From Bacteroidia bacterium (GTDB lineage Bacteria; Bacteroidota; Bacteroidia; NS11-12g; UBA9320), in the NCBI GenBank assembly GCA_013042025.1, contig JABDQY010000080.1, positions 1 through 7,836 of the forward strand: DNA of 7,836 nt, in the 5' to 3' direction. This document shows, one piece after another, positions 6,222 through 7,836 of this stretch. Position 1 is the first letter of the stretch. Each line of letters starts with the position of its first letter. The notes beneath the pieces were generated by a model. It saw only the letters and a program-made list of their open reading frames with translations. It searched no databases and was not told the origin of the DNA. The position numbers and the translations under genes are program-made.

Positions 6222-7685
6222 ATGAAACTTTTCAAGCAAACTGTTACTTTTCTAAGTGTTGTGCTCACACTAACGTGCAGTGCTCAAGACCCTGATAGGA
6301 AACATGGCATAGGCTTGTATCAAAATTTTACGGATTATAACGTACGTTTATTGGATAACGAGTTGTTTGCTTTTGATAGCTCTTTATCTCACTCTACTCG
6401 TATTGCCTATCAAAGAAAACTTTCACGAACTTGGATGTTGAGTACAGGGATTGCGAATGGTTTTATCCTTAATCAGAACATTAAAGAAGAATTTATTTCT
6501 AAGGCATATGCTTTAGGTCTTGATGTATCGGTAAGGTTCAAGTTGAACAATGGAAGAATTTTGAAGGAAAATCCATTGATAGCTCCGTACTTTACGTTTG
6601 GTTACAGAACGGATTACATTCCAAAAATGAATGATTTTGGGAAAAGTCCTTGGGTATTTCATAACCAATATGGTGCTGGATTTAATTTCCGTTTATCCAA
6701 TAGAACACATTTTCTAATCCAGGCTGCCATAGACCAAAAACTATTAGGTGATTTCAATACTCAGCTGCAGTATCGAATGGGGTTGTCACAAAGTTTGGGA
6801 AGGTTAGATGACAAAGGTCCTAAGATTAAGCAAATGGATTCTGATAGAGATGGTATTGCTGACGCTCTGGATAAATGTCCTACTCAATTTGGTACTAAGG
6901 ATATGGGCGGGTGCCCTGATACCTTAGCACAATTTGCCCATAAAATAGTAGTTGATAGCTTGGAGTATTTATTAAATGCAAAATCAAGTGAATTGGAGTT
7001 AAAAGAACTGGAGTTGGCTCGTGTTCGCAACTCAATTGGAAATGATTCTGTATCATTAGAAGAGAAATTACAAGTTAAGCAAATCAAAGAAGCCAAAGAC
7101 AAAGAAATTGCTGAACTAAAGCAACAATTGGAAAATCAAAAAGGAAAAACGGTAACTACTGTAGATACCATATACATCACTGAAACAGTATACAAAGTAC
7201 AAGAAGTTGATAGTTCATCAAGAGTTGAAGAGAGGCAACGCCTAGCTGCAGAAAAAAAGGCATTGCAAGAAAAGCTGGATAAAGAAAGAAAGTTAAGAGA
7301 GCAAATGTTGGCAGCAGCAAAAGAAAAAGAACGATTGGCTTTGGAAGAGGAACGAAGAATTAAAGAAGAGAATAGGCGACTTGCAATGTTGGAACAACGT
7401 AGAAAAGATAGCATCGCAAACATCAAGAAACAGGAGGTTGAGTTTCCTCCAATTCCTGAAGATAAAAACTACTATGTGATAACTATTTCATCTCCAAATA
7501 AATATACTGCAGACAAGTGGTTGCAAAAGATGTTGAGAGATTTCGACGATGCTAGAATCATTCCGCAGCCCAATGGATACTATAGAGTAGGGGTGTATGT
7601 GGGAAAAGATAGAGCGGTAGGATTAGAAATTTTGGAAAAAGTGAAACAAATTGGCTATGACCCTGCTTGGCTTTCAGTAGAATAG
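6222..7685 (+). CDS. Outer-membrane barrel protein with TSP3-like Ca2+ repeat, coiled coil and C-terminal SPOR domain
   Basis: A 487-residue protein. The signal peptide (1-22) ends CSAQ with likely cleavage after A21; the cysteine lacks a lipobox, so a lipoprotein is unlikely. Residues about 24-195 alternate as an OmpA-type beta-barrel, with aromatic strands such as YFTFGYRTDY and HFLIQAAIDQ. At 206-232 lies a thrombospondin-type-3/OmpA-linker repeat: DSDRDGIADALDKCP, then GGCP, with a Ca2+-binding Asp pattern and Cys219/Cys231 likely disulfide-linked. Two charged coiled-coil stretches (about 245-305 and 333-405) flank a Thr/Val-rich linker with TVDTIYITETVYKV. The C-terminus (about 416-487) is a SPOR-like domain, from NYYVITISSP through GYYRVGVYVGKDRAV to LEKVKQIGYDPAWL. 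SPOR domains bind denuded peptidoglycan, so the protein may tie the outer membrane to the cell wall, with SPOR in place of the usual OmpA domain. ATG 6222 is preferred over TTG 6198 because it starts the signal peptide. Confidence 0.88.
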   Translation: MKLFKQTVTFLSVVLTLTCSAQDPDRKHGIGLYQNFTDYNVRLLDNELFAFDSSLSHSTRIAYQRKLSRTWMLSTGIANGFILNQNIKEEFISKAYALGLDVSVRFKLNNGRILKENPLIAPYFTFGYRTDYIPKMNDFGKSPWVFHNQYGAGFNFRLSNRTHFLIQAAIDQKLLGDFNTQLQYRMGLSQSLGRLDDKGPKIKQMDSDRDGIADALDKCPTQFGTKDMGGCPDTLAQFAHKIVVDSLEYLLNAKSSELELKELELARVRNSIGNDSVSLEEKLQVKQIKEAKDKEIAELKQQLENQKGKTVTTVDTIYITETVYKVQEVDSSSRVEERQRLAAEKKALQEKLDKERKLREQMLAAAKEKERLALEEERRIKEENRRLAMLEQRRKDSIANIKKQEVEFPPIPEDKNYYVITISSPNKYTADKWLQKMLRDFDDARIIPQPNGYYRVGVYVGKDRAVGLEILEKVKQIGYDPAWLSVE

Positions 7686-7703
7686 GTATTTTTGTGCCTA
7701 TAA

Positions 7704-7836
7704 GTGGTTGGTAAAACTCAGTTCATAATTCTTTGCTGCATAATTACATTTTATGCGAACAACGTTTATGCCCAAAAGAACGAAGGGTTAGGATTGTTTC
7801 CATATGTAAAGTCAAATTCGTTTTATGATCCAGGAC
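7704..7836 (+). CDS. Exported protein, N-terminal fragment, GTG start; possible paralogue of the preceding gene
   Basis: An open frame starts just after a TAA at 7701-7703 and runs to the right edge (44 complete codons, no stop). With GTG at 7704 as start it encodes MVGKTQ, a hydrophobic segment rich in Ile, Cys and Phe, then NNVYAQ, a typical signal peptide with cleavage around VYA|Q (near residue 23). The mature start KNEGLGLFPYVKSNSFYDPG resembles DPDRKHGIGLYQNFTDYN of the barrel-SPOR protein: charged residues, G-(I/L)-G-L, then aromatics. It begins 18 bp after that gene's stop, with no promoter or terminator between, so the two are probably co-transcribed. No ATG is available at the signal-peptide start in this frame; the GTG, or a sequencing error, explains this. 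Function cannot be stated from so short a piece. Confidence 0.6.
   Translation, partial: MVGKTQFIILCCIITFYANNVYAQKNEGLGLFPYVKSNSFYDPG

Noticed and set aside
6180..6348. TAACGTACG occurring at 6180 and 6338, the second within palindrome AACGTACGTT, as a possible operator pair
   Set aside because: Two copies of one 9-mer, one inside coding sequence, are too little to claim a regulatory site.
7136..7426. Minus-strand 96-residue open frame opposite the coiled coil
   Set aside because: A Ser/Phe/Leu-rich shadow created by the Lys/Glu-rich coiled-coil codons on the plus strand.

Overview
The window looks like chromosomal DNA of a low-GC member of the Bacteroidota, most likely a flavobacterium-like lineage (Flavobacteriales, Crocinitomicaceae/Cryomorphaceae type). 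This rests on AT-rich sequence, genes without clear Shine-Dalgarno sites, several matches to the Bacteroidota -7 promoter element TAnnTTTG, an SBBP beta-propeller secreted protein, a DUF4399 lipoprotein, and an OmpA-like barrel with a thrombospondin-type-3-like calcium repeat. The genus cannot be fixed from the sequence alone.

Layout: (1) 1-836, minus strand: the N-terminal 278 codons of a secreted beta-propeller protein with four repeats of 64-65 residues; its C-terminus lies beyond the left edge. (2) 1027-1163, plus strand: a complete tRNA-Arg(ACG) unit with TAnnTTTG promoter, tRNA and strong intrinsic terminator. (3) 1181-1387: two 92-bp direct repeats, 93% identical, 115 bp apart, each able to form two small hairpins. 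(4) 1433-2326, plus: a Ppx/GppA-family phosphatase whose start is probably TTG. (5) 2332-5361, minus: a 1009-residue exported TPR protein, convergent with the phosphatase across only 5 bp. (6) 5503-6114, plus: promoter, tRNA-His(GTG), and 15 nt later a DUF4399 lipoprotein probably sharing the tRNA transcript. (7) 6193-7685, plus: promoter and a cell-envelope protein combining an outer-membrane barrel, a TSP3-like Ca2+ repeat, coiled coil and a C-terminal SPOR domain. (8) 7704-7836: the start of another exported protein, apparently GTG-initiated, whose mature N-terminus resembles that of the preceding gene.

Most genes concern the cell envelope (propeller, TPR, lipoprotein, barrel/SPOR) plus one phosphatase of polyphosphate/(p)ppGpp metabolism and two tRNAs. 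Gene order gives no firm sign of one shared pathway. I see no transposase, integrase, CRISPR array, toxin-antitoxin pair or defence system. The points most worth a second look are the hairpin-forming tandem repeat next to tRNA-Arg, which could have supplied a new 5' end to the phosphatase gene; unusual base pairs in both tRNAs; the tRNA-lipoprotein transcript; and the barrel-SPOR protein followed by a possible paralogue.
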